Source: Terrabacter tumescens (GTDB taxonomy: Bacteria; Actinomycetota; Actinomycetes; Actinomycetales; Dermatophilaceae). From it: 64,000 nt of DNA. Under the pieces are notes generated by a model. It did not search any database. It was not told the DNA's origin and saw only the letters and a list, made by a program, of their open reading frames with translations. Below are positions 1-10,546 of this stretch, in pieces. Positions within the stretch are counted from its first letter, which is position 1; each line of letters begins with the position of its first letter. The stretch covers positions 124,001-188,000 of the forward strand of contig NZ_BMNZ01000001.1 of the NCBI RefSeq assembly GCF_014646815.1. The letters run 5' to 3'. Both the position numbers and the translations under genes were made by a program.

Positions 1-182
1 CCGTGCCACGCGGCAACGCGCGGTTCGGCGACGGCCACGACGCCGACCCCGAGGCGCCTGCGAACCGGCGCTACGTCGGCGGGCAACGCCTCTACCTCGA
101 GGCGGCCGACCCGCGCGGCCGCGCGACCTGGGTGCTCGACAACACCGACCTCGACCGTCCGGTCCTGCACACCCGCGCCTGA
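1..182 (+). CDS. C-terminal end of a uridine-kinase-like P-loop protein (partial)
   Basis: The window opens inside this gene. Reading from base 3 gives 59 residues up to a TGA at 180-182. The segment YVGGQRLYLEAADPRGRA followed by WVLDNTDLDRP resembles the C-terminal lid and product-side region of actinobacterial uridine kinase family proteins, which phosphorylate uridine or cytidine with ATP or GTP. The P-loop and nucleoside site lie outside the window, so substrate and even kinase activity cannot be checked. A diverged nucleotide kinase of the same fold is the main alternative. Confidence 0.6.
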   Translation, partial: VPRGNARFGDGHDADPEAPANRRYVGGQRLYLEAADPRGRATWVLDNTDLDRPVLHTRA

Positions 183-261
183 GCGCGCCCCGGGAGCGCT
201 GTGACGCGTTCGTGAGGCGCGCCGGGGTGACACCCGGGCCGTGGGAAGGCACTCTTGGGAG

Positions 262-1107
262 GTGCTCCGCCAACGACTCCCCGTGCGCCCCCTGTCGGCG
301 GCCGACCTCGATACGGCGCTCGAGGTGTGCGCGCGCGACCGGGTGGCCAACGCCTTCGTGGCGGCACGCATCGTCGAGGGCTCGCTGCGCACGTCCCCGG
401 GCGCGCTCCTCGGCCACTGGGCCGACGGCGAGCTGCGGGGTCTGGCCTGGGTCAGCGCCAACGTCGTCCCGGTCGAGCTCGACGAGGACGGCGTCTCCGC
501 CGTCGCGGCGCGGATCAGCCGGATGCGGCGCCAGTGCGCCTCGATCTTCGGTCCCAGCGAGCAGGTCAGGGGCCTCTGGGACCGCCTGGGGCCGACGTGG
601 GGCCCGGTCAGGGCCATCCGCACGCACCAGCCCCTGCTGACGACGCGGACGCTGCCCTCGGGCCTCGGCCTCACCCTGGACCCGGACGTGCGTCCGGCGC
701 GTCTCGACGAGGTCGACCTCGTGCTCCCGGCGGCCGCCGCGATGTTCACCGAGGAGATCGGCTACCCGCCCTACTTCGGGTCCGACCGCAGCTACCGGGC
801 GAGCATCGGCTCGCTCATCCGGGCGGGACACACCTTCGTCAAGGTCGAGGACGGCGAGGTCGTCTTCAAGGCGGACGTCGGCTCCCTGGCGCTCGGTTGC
901 GCCCAGGTGCAGGGGGTCTGGCTGCACCCCCGGCTGCGCGGACAGGGCCTGTCGGTCCCTGCCATGGCGAGCGTCGTCGAGCAGTGCCTGTCGGGCCTGG
1001 CCGACGAGGTCTCGCTCTACGTCAACGACTTCAACGTCGCGGCCCGGGCCACCTACGCGCGGTGCGGCTTCCATGAGGTCGGGGCCTTCACGACCGTCCT
1101 GCTCTAG
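262..1107 (+). CDS. GNAT N-acetyltransferase with DUF4081-type N-terminal half
   Basis: The protein is about 281 residues with two halves. The N-terminal part (VRPLSAADLDTALEV and onward) resembles the DUF4081 domain. The C-terminal part from about residue 140 is a GNAT fold, with the acetyl-CoA loop around VWLHPRLRGQGLS and the typical end segment YVNDFNVAARATYARCGF. Its acceptor is unknown. In actinobacteria this family often lies near proS, as it does here about 7 kb away. I chose the GTG at 262 because CACTCT at 250-255 leaves a 6-nt spacer, matching the leaderless pattern seen elsewhere in the window. An in-frame GTG at 241 is an alternative that adds seven residues. Confidence 0.8.
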   Translation: MLRQRLPVRPLSAADLDTALEVCARDRVANAFVAARIVEGSLRTSPGALLGHWADGELRGLAWVSANVVPVELDEDGVSAVAARISRMRRQCASIFGPSEQVRGLWDRLGPTWGPVRAIRTHQPLLTTRTLPSGLGLTLDPDVRPARLDEVDLVLPAAAAMFTEEIGYPPYFGSDRSYRASIGSLIRAGHTFVKVEDGEVVFKADVGSLALGCAQVQGVWLHPRLRGQGLSVPAMASVVEQCLSGLADEVSLYVNDFNVAARATYARCGFHEVGAFTTVLL

Positions 1108-1123
1108 CCCGCGGTCGTCCGCC

Positions 1124-1129
1124 TAGGGT
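1124..1129 (+). promoter_or_regulatory. -10 box TAGGGT for the DoxX-like gene
   Basis: TAGGGT lies 6 nt before the ATG at 1136, so transcription would start at or next to the start codon and give a leaderless mRNA. No convincing -35 hexamer is visible. Confidence 0.4.
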
Positions 1130-1135
1130 GAGGTC

Positions 1136-1546
1136 ATGAAGACCGCCACCAACGCCCCGCTCGGCAAGGACGCCATCGCCCTGGCCGGACTCTTCCTCAC
1201 CTCGGGCACGATGCACTTCGTCAAGCCCGAGCCGTTCGAGGCGATGGTGCCGAAGCAGCTGCCGTCGCGACGCGCGCTGGTGTATGCGTCGGGTGCCCTC
1301 GAGATCGCTTGTGCGGTGGGCCTGTTCGTCCCTCGCACGCGTCGTGTCGCCGGGCTGGTCTCCGCGGCGCTCCTCGTCGCCGTCTTCCCTGCGAACGTCA
1401 CCATGACGGGGCAGGCCAAGCGCCGCCTCGACCGCAAGCCGGACGACGCCAAGCGGCAGGGCTACCTCGCCGCCACGGTGGCGCGGTTGCCGCTCCAGTG
1501 GCCGATGATCCGGACGGCCCTGCGCGCCGGGGAAGTCATGCGCTGA
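1136..1546 (+). CDS. DoxX-like small membrane protein
   Basis: This 136-residue protein looks like the DoxX-like family of four-helix membrane proteins: a first hydrophobic segment near residues 12-25 with the family-like GTMHFVKPEPFE stretch, a second near 45-62 (LVYASGALEIACAVGLFVP), a third near 68-85, and a weaker one toward the C terminus. The C-terminal half contains a basic stretch (KRRLDRKPDDAKRQ) that is probably cytosolic. Relatives have been linked to quinone or redox homeostasis, but nothing here fixes a substrate. The gene converges with the GNAT gene on the other strand and overlaps it by 11 bases. Confidence 0.7.
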   Translation: MKTATNAPLGKDAIALAGLFLTSGTMHFVKPEPFEAMVPKQLPSRRALVYASGALEIACAVGLFVPRTRRVAGLVSAALLVAVFPANVTMTGQAKRRLDRKPDDAKRQGYLAATVARLPLQWPMIRTALRAGEVMR

Positions 1547-2399
1547 GGCCGGCCCGGCCGAACCCGATCGTGACGCTCTCGCCGACCCGGCGGTAGCCCA
1601 GCGCCCGGTAGATCGCGTTGGAGGTCGGGTTGGCGAGGTCCGTGTAGAGCATGCACGCCTCGCCCGCGTCCTGCCGGTCGCTGCTCAGTGCGGCGACGAC
1701 CGCGCTCGCGTAGCCGTGCCCGCGCAGCTCGCGAGGGGTCCAGACGCCGGAGATGCGGGTCACGCCCCCACTCGGGGACGACGCATACGCCATCGAGACC
1801 GTCCGGCCGTCGTGCTCCCACAGTCCGACCCGCCCGGCCTCGACGGTCCGCACCAGCGAGGCGACGGTGCGGCCACCGCCCTCGATGGCGTCGACGAACT
1901 GCTGGTGCCACTCGTCGACGAGCGCGCAGTCGGCACCGGTGGCGACGCGGAAGGATCCGGCGACCTCGAAGGGCATCCGGGGACGCTCGGGCAGGTCGAA
2001 ACGACCGACCCGCATGGTCACCGTCGCCGTGTCGTCCGTTCGGGCCGTCCACTCGTCGGCGAACGCCTCGGCCGGCTCCCGCAGACCGCCCACGCCGGGC
2101 AGTGTGTCTCCGTCGGCCGCGAGCAGCGCTGCCAGGTCGCGGGCCTGCTCCGCGGTGGCCAGCGCGACGTGCAACGGGTGCGGTGGCGTGTGCATGAAGG
2201 CGCCCACGACCTCGCCGGCCGTGTCCGCGACCACCCACCACCGCGGCCCCGCGTAGCGGTCGGGCTCCGCGACGAGCGACTCGGTCACGCTTGCGATGAC
2301 GCTGAGGGACTCGGGCTCGCGGGTCACGAGCCCGGCGAGTCGGCTGCGAGCGACGGCCGCGTCGGTGACGAGGGTGAACGTGTGGGAGGGACGCGGCAT
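1536..2399 (-). CDS. GNAT family N-acetyltransferase
   Basis: A 287-residue protein with a clear GNAT domain in the C-terminal half: ISGVWTPRELRGHGYASAV is the acetyl-CoA pyrophosphate loop and ANPTSNAIYRALGYRRVGES is the usual final strand and helix. The N-terminal half (DRYAGPRWWVVAD, VVGAFMHTPPHPLHVA) is a diverged first domain seen in related two-part acetyltransferases. The substrate is unknown. The ATG at 2399 is preceded on its strand by CAGAGT with a 6-nt spacer, a weak -10 that would make it leaderless. The 3' end overlaps the convergent DoxX-like gene. Confidence 0.8.
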   Translation of the reverse strand: MPRPSHTFTLVTDAAVARSRLAGLVTREPESLSVIASVTESLVAEPDRYAGPRWWVVADTAGEVVGAFMHTPPHPLHVALATAEQARDLAALLAADGDTLPGVGGLREPAEAFADEWTARTDDTATVTMRVGRFDLPERPRMPFEVAGSFRVATGADCALVDEWHQQFVDAIEGGGRTVASLVRTVEAGRVGLWEHDGRTVSMAYASSPSGGVTRISGVWTPRELRGHGYASAVVAALSSDRQDAGEACMLYTDLANPTSNAIYRALGYRRVGESVTIGFGRAGLSA

Positions 2400-2471
2400 A
2401 CGACCACTCTGGCAAAGTCCACCAGCTGACCGCGACCAGGTTCCCTGTCGTCCCTAGGGCCCTCGTCCGGC

Positions 2472-3275
2472 TCAGACGTGCGCCACGATCTCGGCGTGGG
2501 TCATCGCGAACCACGCGTCGGGATGCGTCGACCAGTCCTGCCACGCGGCGCTGATCTGCGCGAGGTCCGCGGGCGTCGCGAGGCCGTGGTCCACCGCCTG
2601 GGCGGCGAAGGTCGACTCGAGCGTGCGGCGGGCCCACGTGCCGCCCCACCAGGCGCACTGCTCCGGTGTCGCGTAGGTCCACAAGGACGCGGACGGAGTG
2701 AGCCGGGTGAGCCCTGCGGCGTGTGCCCAGGCCACGAGATGGCGGCCGGCGTCCGGCTCGGCGTGGTTGAGCCTGGCGAGGTGTCGGTAGAGCTCGAGCC
2801 ATCTGGTCATGAGGTCGGACGCCGGGTGCCACACCATCGAGGCGTAGTCGACGTCGCGCACGGCGACGAGTCCTCCGGGCCGGGTCACGCGCGCCATCTC
2901 GCGAAGGGCGCCGACCGGCTCGGTGAGGTGCTGGAGCACCTGGTGCGCGTGCACGACGTCGAAGGACGCGTCGGCATACGGAAGTCCCATGACGTCGGCG
3001 AGCTCGAACGACGTGCGCACGTCGCCGCGGGCGGCGGCGCTGCGGCGGGCGTGCTCGAGCGGACCGGTGACGTTCTCGACGCCGACGACGCGACCCGACG
3101 GTCCGACCGCCTCGGCGAGGTCGAGCGTGATCGTGCCGGGCCCGCAGCCCACGTCGAGGACGTGCATACCGTCGTGCAGGTGGGGGAGGAGGTAGGCCGC
3201 GGAGTCCGCGGCCGTGCGCGCCCCGTGCGACGCGAGGACGCTCGGATGGTGCCCGTGGAGATAGACGTCCGCCAT
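2472..3275 (-). CDS. Class I SAM-dependent methyltransferase (UbiE-like)
   Basis: A 267-residue Rossmann-fold methyltransferase. Motif I, VLDVGCGPGTITLDLAEAV, lies near residues 40-58. The acidic ribose-binding position follows at VVGVEN, and LPYADASFDVVHAHQVLQHL is the typical motif II/post-II block of Methyltransf_11 and UbiE-like enzymes. The N terminus with its histidines (YLHGHHPSVLASH) is typical of actinobacterial family members. The methyl acceptor cannot be predicted, since the gene stands alone between a GNAT and a sugar transporter. The start is supported by TAGCGT six bases upstream. Confidence 0.85.
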   Translation of the reverse strand: MADVYLHGHHPSVLASHGARTAADSAAYLLPHLHDGMHVLDVGCGPGTITLDLAEAVGPSGRVVGVENVTGPLEHARRSAAARGDVRTSFELADVMGLPYADASFDVVHAHQVLQHLTEPVGALREMARVTRPGGLVAVRDVDYASMVWHPASDLMTRWLELYRHLARLNHAEPDAGRHLVAWAHAAGLTRLTPSASLWTYATPEQCAWWGGTWARRTLESTFAAQAVDHGLATPADLAQISAAWQDWSTHPDAWFAMTHAEIVAHV

Positions 3276-3281
3276 GGCGCG

Positions 3282-3287
3282 ACGCTA
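3282..3287 (-). promoter_or_regulatory. -10 box TAGCGT for the methyltransferase gene
   Basis: On the minus strand TAGCGT is followed by a 6-nt spacer and the ATG at 3275, implying a leaderless transcript. Confidence 0.35.
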
Positions 3288-3350
3288 CGCCGCGTCGGGG
3301 TCCCGGCGCGGTCGGTGTCCAGCGGTGGGACGCGCGCCCGGACACGACGA

Positions 3351-3376
3351 AGGCCCGCCCCTGACGGGACGGGCCT
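3351..3376 (-). terminator. Terminator hairpin after the sugar transporter operon
   Basis: An inverted repeat (AGGCCCG on one arm, CGGGCCT on the other, with an inner CCC/GGG pair and one mismatch) lies 32 bases past the stop of the binding-protein gene. It has no T-tract, as is common in high-GC actinobacteria. Confidence 0.55.
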
Positions 3377-3407
3377 CCACCGAGAGCGGTGACGCGGCGG
3401 GCTCAGC

Positions 3408-4511
3408 TCACTTGGTGAGCGGGGCCAGCGTCGGGTCGTTCGCGTAGGCCTCGGCTGCGTTCTCCTTGGTCACGATGACCGGGGGGAGCAGGTTGGCCGG
3501 GACGACCTTGACACCGTTGTTGTAGGACTTGGTGTCGTTGACCGTCGGGGTCTGGCCCTTCTGGAGGGCGGAGACCATGGCGATGGTCTCCTTGACGAGG
3601 TTGCGCGTGTCCTTGTTGATCGTGGAGTACTGCTCGCCGGCCATGATCGACTTGACCGACTCGACCTCGGAGTCCTGACCGGTGACGATCGGGACGGGCT
3701 TGCCGGCCGCCTTGACCGACGTGATGATCGCGCGGGCCAGGGTGTCGTTGGGCGACAGGACGCCGTCGAGGGCGGCGCTCTGGTAGTTCGCCGACAGGAG
3801 CGTGTCCATGCGCTTCTGGGCGTTCTCGGCCTTCCAGCCCTGCGTGACGACCTGGTTGAAGTCCTTCTGGCCGGAGACGACCTTCAGGGTGCCGTCGTCG
3901 ATCTTCGGCTTGAGCACCTTCATGGCGCCGTCGAAGAACACCTGGGCGTTGGCGTCGTCGGGCGAGCCGGCGAAGAGCTCGATGTTGTACGGGCCGTTGG
4001 CCTTCTTCTTGGCCATGCCGTCGAGCAGGGCCTGGCCCTGCAGCTCGCCGACCTTGAAGTTGTCGTAGGCGACGTAGTAGTCGACGGCCGCCGTGTTCTT
4101 CACGAGGCGGTCGTAGGCGATGACCGTCGCGCCGGCGTCCTTGGCGGCCTTGAGCTGGGTGCCCAGCTGCGAGCCGTCGATGGCGCCGACGACGATGACC
4201 TTCGCGCCCTTGGTGACCATGGCCGAGATCTGGTTCTGCTGCTCGGACACGCCACCGTTGGCGAACTGCACGTCGCCCTTGAAGCCGGCTGCGGACAGGC
4301 CGTCCTTGAACAGCTGCTCGGCGAGCACCCAGTTCTCTGACGTCTTCTGCGGCAGCGCGATGCCGATGACCGAGTCGGCCGGGAAGCCCGCTGCGGCGGA
4401 TCCCCCGTTGGATGCGCCCGGCGTCGTGCCGGTGTCGCTGCTCCGACCGCAACCGGTCAAAGCAAGGGCAGCCACAGCCGTGACGCCCAGCACCTTGGTG
4501 AAGGTACGCAT
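3408..4511 (-). CDS. chvE: Sugar ABC transporter substrate-binding lipoprotein (ChvE-like)
   Basis: The 367-residue precursor begins with a lipoprotein signal: basic MRTFTK, a hydrophobic core, and the lipobox LTGC with Cys21 as the predicted lipidated residue. A Ser/Gly/Thr linker follows, then a Peripla_BP_4 sugar-binding fold (IGIALPQKTSENW, ISAMVTKGAKVIVVGAIDG, PIVTGQDSEVESV). This matches the binding protein of ChvE/MmsAB multiple-monosaccharide importers. The ATG at 4511 has a purine-rich site (GAGGAAAGAGAG) just upstream. An upstream in-frame start would spoil the signal peptide. It is the last gene of the operon, 138 bases behind the permease with a strong hairpin between. The exact sugar is not decidable. 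Confidence 0.9.
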   Translation of the reverse strand: MRTFTKVLGVTAVAALALTGCGRSSDTGTTPGASNGGSAAAGFPADSVIGIALPQKTSENWVLAEQLFKDGLSAAGFKGDVQFANGGVSEQQNQISAMVTKGAKVIVVGAIDGSQLGTQLKAAKDAGATVIAYDRLVKNTAAVDYYVAYDNFKVGELQGQALLDGMAKKKANGPYNIELFAGSPDDANAQVFFDGAMKVLKPKIDDGTLKVVSGQKDFNQVVTQGWKAENAQKRMDTLLSANYQSAALDGVLSPNDTLARAIITSVKAAGKPVPIVTGQDSEVESVKSIMAGEQYSTINKDTRNLVKETIAMVSALQKGQTPTVNDTKSYNNGVKVVPANLLPPVIVTKENAAEAYANDPTLAPLTK

Positions 4512-4595
4512 GTGCTCTCTTTCCTCTCGTCGCGTCCGGGCGAACGCGGATCCTTCTCGGTCACGGGCGGCGCCCTGACCGGGTCTGTGGTGGGT

Positions 4596-4643
4596 CGTGC
4601 CGGGCCGTCCCCGGTGGCTGTCGGCCACCGGGGTCCCGGCACG
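4596..4643 (-). other. Large intercistronic hairpin between permease and binding-protein genes
   Basis: Nested perfect arms CGTGCCGGG/CCCGGCACG and CCCCGGTGGC/GCCACCGGGG enclose a 5-nt loop, giving about 19 base pairs. It sits in the 138-base gap. Such stems commonly act as partial terminators or as RNA-stabilising elements that uncouple binding-protein abundance from that of the membrane parts. Which one applies is inference. Confidence 0.6.
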
Positions 4644-4649
4644 GGGGAT

Positions 4650-6004
4650 TCAGCTGGACTGGCGGATGGTCTCGCTCACCGACGAGGTCTCGGTGGCCGC
4701 CGACGGCGGCGGCGTGGCCGACGTGTCGTCGTCGTTGCCGCGACGGAAGTTGCGCATCATCATCCCGATGAGCGAGGCCCGCCCCTGCGACTTGTTGTAG
4801 ACGTCGAACGCGACGGCGACGAGGAGCACGAGGCCCTTGATCATCTGGGTCGCGTCGGCGCCGATGCCCTGCAGCTGCAGGCCGTTGTTGAGCACGGCCA
4901 TGACGAGGCCTCCGACGATCGAGCCGACCACGGTGCCCACACCGCCGGTGACGGCAGCGCCACCGATGAAGACGGCCGCGATGGCGTCGAGCTCCCAGCC
5001 GACACCGTCGGACGGGCCGGAGGCGGTCGAGCGGGCCACGAAGATCATGCCGGCGAGGGCCGCCAGGATCGACATGTTCATCATGACGAGGAAGTTGACC
5101 TTCTTGCTCTTGACGCCCGACAGCTCCGCGGCGTGCCGGTTGCCACCGACGGCGTAGATGTGGCGGCCGATGACGGTGCGGTTGGAGATGAAGCCGTAGA
5201 GCAGGACGAGGACCGCGAGGATGATGCCGGAGATCGGGAACGACGTGCCGGGTCGGCCGGAGCCGAAGAGCAGCGTGGCGCCGATGATCGCCGCGCAGAT
5301 GAGCCCGAGGCGCACCCACATGATCCACGCGTCCTCGACCTCGGCGCCGAGCTTGACGAGCGCGCGGCGGCTGCGCACGGCGCCGACGACGATGCCGACG
5401 GCGAGGAGCAGGCCGATGAGGACGGTCAGGTTGTTGTAGCCGGTGTTGGGCCCGATCTCGGGGAGGTAGCCGCCACCGATGACCTGGAAGTCCTCGGACA
5501 CGGGCACCGAGTTCGACTTGCCGACGTACTGGTTGGCGCCGCGGAAGAGCAGCATGCCCGACAGCGTCACGATGAAGGCGGGGATCCCGACGTAGGCCGT
5601 CCAGAGCCCCTGCCACGCGCCGACGAGCGCACCGATGGCGAGGCCGAGGAGGATGCCCATCCACCAGCTGAGGTTCCAGTCACGCATCGCGATGGCCACG
5701 CAGATCCCGACGAACGCCGCGACGGAGCCGACGGAGAGGTCGATGTGGCCGGCGATGATGACGAGCACCATGCCGATCGCGAGCACGAGGATGTAGGAGT
5801 TCTGCTGGAAGATGTTGATGACGTTGTCCGGCGTGAGCGTGAGCCCACCGGTCCAGATCTGGAAGAAGATGATCAGCGCCACGAGGGCGAAGATCATGCC
5901 GAGCTGACGGGTGTCGCCACCGAAGATCTTCTTGACCTTGTCCATGGGTGCAGTCCTGGCTGTGTGGAGTGTGGATGGGGGAGTGGTCGGGGCCGGCTCG
6001 CCGC

Positions 6005-6008
<4 letters not shown>
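4650..6008 (-). CDS. mmsB: Multiple-monosaccharide ABC transporter permease
   Basis: A 452-residue polytopic protein of the BPD_transp_2 family. Hydrophobic segments run through the protein, and the family-typical stretch [18 protein letters not shown] followed by [14 protein letters not shown] is the conserved core of ribose/xylose-type permeases. The coupling region after the [17 protein letters not shown] loop also fits. Length and the long inserted hydrophilic loop (about residues 215-235) agree with MmsB/GguB rather than the shorter RbsC. The GTG at 6008 overlaps the ATPase stop as GTGA, which argues for this start over the internal ATG at 5945. The C-terminal tail is Ser/Thr-rich and polar. 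Confidence 0.92.
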
Positions 6009-7654
<1,646 letters not shown>

Positions 7655-7985
7655 CTGGTCGTCAACACTCCTTTGTGGTGTTCGTGAGGCGCACGCGCCC
7701 GTCCCGATTGTTCCTCACGGTTCGTGCTCACGTGGCCGAACACCGCGTCGTGGTGTCACAAGGACGTCACGATCTCCGGACAAGCTGACGTCGTCATCCG
7801 GCAGGGGTCACTGAACCCGCGGTGCTGCCTGTCGTCAAGCCCGTGACCACGTCTTGTCCGGTCAGGACAACAACCGGACAATTGCCGGGCCGACGGCACC
7901 CTACGGCACCGTCCGGCAGGTGCGCCGGGTGGCCGATATCCTTCCAAGGTTCCGCACCACGCCCAGCACCACAAGAGGAGACCCG
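7655..7985. promoter_or_regulatory. Divergent intergenic region with TTGTCCGG/CCGGACAA repeats
   Basis: No gene is visible in these 331 bases. TTGTCCGG at 7854-7861 and CCGGACAA at 7874-7881 form an 8-bp inverted repeat with a 12-base spacer. Another CCGGACAA lies at 7776-7783. A shorter TTGTCC/GGACAA pair overlaps the first repeat. These look like operator half-sites for a regulator of the sugar operon or of proS. TATCCT at 7937-7942 is a possible -10 for proS, which would give a leader of roughly 37 nt. Confidence 0.4.
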
Positions 7986-9764
7986 GTGGCCCTGCACATG
8001 TCGTCCCTGTTCCTGCGAACCCTTCGCGAGGACCCGGCGGACGCAGAGGTCCCGAGCCACCGGCTGCTCGTGCGCGCCGGCTACGTGCGGCGCGTCAGCC
8101 CCGGCGTCTACACGTGGTTGCCGCTCGGCCTGCGCGTGCTGCGCAACGTCGAGAGGATCGTGCGCGAGGAGATGGACGCCATCGGCGCCCAGGAGCTGCT
8201 CTTCCCGGCGCTGCTGCCCAAGGAGCCCTTCGAGGCCACCGGACGCTGGACCGAGTACGGCGACAACATCTTCCGCCTCCAGGACCGCAAGGGCGCCGAC
8301 CACCTCCTCGGCCCGACCCACGAGGAGATGTTCACCCTCACGGTCAAGGACCTCTACAGCTCCTACAAGGACCTGCCGCTCTCGATCTACCAGATCCAGA
8401 CGAAGTACCGCGACGAGGCGCGCCCCCGGGCGGGCGTGCTGCGCGGACGCGAGTTCGTCATGAAGGACAGCTACTCCTTCGACGTCGACGCTGCGGGGCT
8501 CGACAAGAGCTACCAGCTGCACCGCGAGGCGTACGTCCGCATCTTCGACCGGCTCGGCTTCCACTACGTCATCGTCGAGGCGATGGCCGGGGCCATGGGC
8601 GGCAGCAAGAGCGAGGAGTTCCTCGCGACGGCCGAGGTCGGCGAGGACACCTACGTCCACTGCACGAGCTGCGGGTATGCCGCCAACGTCGAGGCCGTAC
8701 GCGTGCCCGCGCCGGACCCCGTCGGGTGGGACGGCGTCCCTGCCGCGCACGCCGAGGAGACCCCGGACACCCCGACGATCGAGACGCTCGTCGCCCACCT
8801 CAACGAGCGCTTCCCGCGCGAGGACCGTCCGTGGGCGGCCGGCGACACGCTCAAGAACGTCGTCGTGACGCTCGTGCAGCCCGACGGCACCCGCGAGCCG
8901 CTCGCCATCGGCGTGCCGGGTGACCGCGAGGTCGACGAGAAGCGTCTCGGCGCCCAGGTCGAGCCGGCCGAGGTCGAGGCCTTCACCGAGGCCGACTTCG
9001 CCGCCAACCAGGCCCTCGTCAAGGGCTACATCGGCCCCGGCGCGCTCGGGCTCGAGGGCACGAGCGGCATCCGCTACCTGCTCGACCCCCGCATCGCCGA
9101 GGGCACCCGCTGGGTGACCGGCGCCAACGTCGCCGGGCAGCACGTCATCGACCTCGTCGCGGGCCGCGACTTCACGGCCGACGGCACCATCGAGGCCGCC
9201 GAGGTGCGGGCCGGTGACCCCTGCCCGAACTGCGAGCACACGCTCTCGACGGCGCGCGGCATCGAGATGGGACATGTCTTCCAGCTCGGCACGAAGTACG
9301 CCGAGGCGCTCGACCTCAAGGTGCTCGACCAGAACGGCAAGCTCGTCACCGTCGTCATGGGCTCCTACGGCGTGGGCGTCTCACGCGCGGTGGCCTGCGT
9401 CGTCGAGGGCAACCACGACGAGTCGGGCATCATCTGGCCGCGCGAGCTCGCGCCGGCCGACGTGCACATCGTGGCCGCCGGCAAGGACGAGGCGCTCTTC
9501 GTCAAGGCCGAGGAGATCGCCCGCGAGCTCGAGGTGCAGGGCCTGACCGTCCTCGTCGACGACCGCAAGGGCGTCAGCCCCGGCGTCAAGTTCAAGGACT
9601 CCGAGCTCATCGGCGTCCCGACGATCCTCGTCATCGGGCGCGGCCTCGCCGAGGGCAAGGTCGAGATCAAGGACCGCCGCACCGGTGAGCGCCGTGAGGT
9701 CGCCGTCGACGACGCCGTGGCCGCCCTGACCGCCGAGGTCACCGCGGAGGTCGAGCGCTCGTGA
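7986..9764 (+). CDS. proS: Prolyl-tRNA synthetase (bacterial type)
   Basis: A 592-residue class II synthetase that charges tRNA-Pro. The N-terminal catalytic part shows [32 protein letters not shown] with [17 protein letters not shown] (motif 2 region) and [12 protein letters not shown]. The editing insertion (INS) domain spans roughly residues 225-400. Motif 3 ([14 protein letters not shown]) and the anticodon-binding domain follow. Length and the INS domain mark the bacterial form. I chose the GTG at 7986, with AAGAGGAG about 7 nt upstream. An ATG four codons later is the alternative. The last bases overlap the HAD gene. Confidence 0.97.
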   Translation: MALHMSSLFLRTLREDPADAEVPSHRLLVRAGYVRRVSPGVYTWLPLGLRVLRNVERIVREEMDAIGAQELLFPALLPKEPFEATGRWTEYGDNIFRLQDRKGADHLLGPTHEEMFTLTVKDLYSSYKDLPLSIYQIQTKYRDEARPRAGVLRGREFVMKDSYSFDVDAAGLDKSYQLHREAYVRIFDRLGFHYVIVEAMAGAMGGSKSEEFLATAEVGEDTYVHCTSCGYAANVEAVRVPAPDPVGWDGVPAAHAEETPDTPTIETLVAHLNERFPREDRPWAAGDTLKNVVVTLVQPDGTREPLAIGVPGDREVDEKRLGAQVEPAEVEAFTEADFAANQALVKGYIGPGALGLEGTSGIRYLLDPRIAEGTRWVTGANVAGQHVIDLVAGRDFTADGTIEAAEVRAGDPCPNCEHTLSTARGIEMGHVFQLGTKYAEALDLKVLDQNGKLVTVVMGSYGVGVSRAVACVVEGNHDESGIIWPRELAPADVHIVAAGKDEALFVKAEEIARELEVQGLTVLVDDRKGVSPGVKFKDSELIGVPTILVIGRGLAEGKVEIKDRRTGERREVAVDDAVAALTAEVTAEVERS

Positions 9765-10546
9765 CCGCTTCCCGGCGCCCCGTGGAGGCCGTGGTCTTCG
9801 ACTGGGGTGGCACGCTGACGCCCTGGCACGAGGTGGACCTCCCGCAGCCGTGGCGGGTCTTCGCTCGCACCGTGCACGGGCTCCCCGTCGAGGACCCCGC
9901 CATGCCGGCCGAGGACCTCGCCGAGGCCGACTCGCTCGCGATGCGCATCCACGACGCGGAGGAGCACGCCTGGCGACGCGGTCGGGAGACGCACGAGAGT
10001 GCGTCGATCGCGGCGATCCTCGAGGCCGCGGGTGTCGACCCGGAGCACGACCGGCACCACTTGGCGCTCGCGGCATACCAGCGCTTCTGGGAGCCGCACA
10101 CCCACACGGACGAGCAGGTTCGTCCGCTCTGGGAGTCTTTGCAGCGCAAGGGAATCCGGGTCGGTGTGCTGTCCAACACCATCTGGACCCGCGACTACCA
10201 CCGGGAGGTCTTCGAGCGTGACGGGGTGCTCGACCTGCTCGACGCCGACGTCTACTCGTCCGAGATCCACGTCGTGAAGCCGCACCCGGACGCGTTCCGC
10301 ACCGTGTGCGATGCGCTCGGGGTGGCACCCGAGCGCGCGGTCTACGTCGGCGACCGGATCTTCGAGGACGTCCACGGCCCGCAGCAGGTCGGCATGCGCG
10401 CGATCCTCGTGCCGCACTCCGACATCCCGGCGGGCCAGCGCACGGCGGTCGAGGCCCGCCCCGACGCCGTCGCCCACGAGCTGCTCGACGTCGCGGGGAT
10501 CGTCGCCCTCTGGAACCACGAGGCCCAGGAGCCGGAAGGGGCGTGA
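9761..10546 (+). CDS. HAD superfamily hydrolase
   Basis: A 261-residue HAD phosphatase. Motif I is [10 protein letters not shown] with the nucleophile Asp near residue 14, motif II is VGVLSNTIW, motif III supplies Lys in [10 protein letters not shown], and motif IV is [11 protein letters not shown] helical cap lies between motifs I and II (about residues 25-110), so it is subfamily I, similar to phosphoglycolate-phosphatase-like enzymes. The substrate is unknown. It is coupled to proS by a GTGA overlap and to the TSUP gene by another, suggesting one transcript. No link to proline metabolism is evident. Confidence 0.87.
   Translation: MTASRRPVEAVVFDWGGTLTPWHEVDLPQPWRVFARTVHGLPVEDPAMPAEDLAEADSLAMRIHDAEEHAWRRGRETHESASIAAILEAAGVDPEHDRHHLALAAYQRFWEPHTHTDEQVRPLWESLQRKGIRVGVLSNTIWTRDYHREVFERDGVLDLLDADVYSSEIHVVKPHPDAFRTVCDALGVAPERAVYVGDRIFEDVHGPQQVGMRAILVPHSDIPAGQRTAVEARPDAVAHELLDVAGIVALWNHEAQEPEGA

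Noticed and set aside
1462-3345. A 627-residue minus-strand frame across the GNAT and methyltransferase genes
   Set aside because: Arg/Ala/Pro-rich shadow in another frame. The two genes it covers have clear family motifs.
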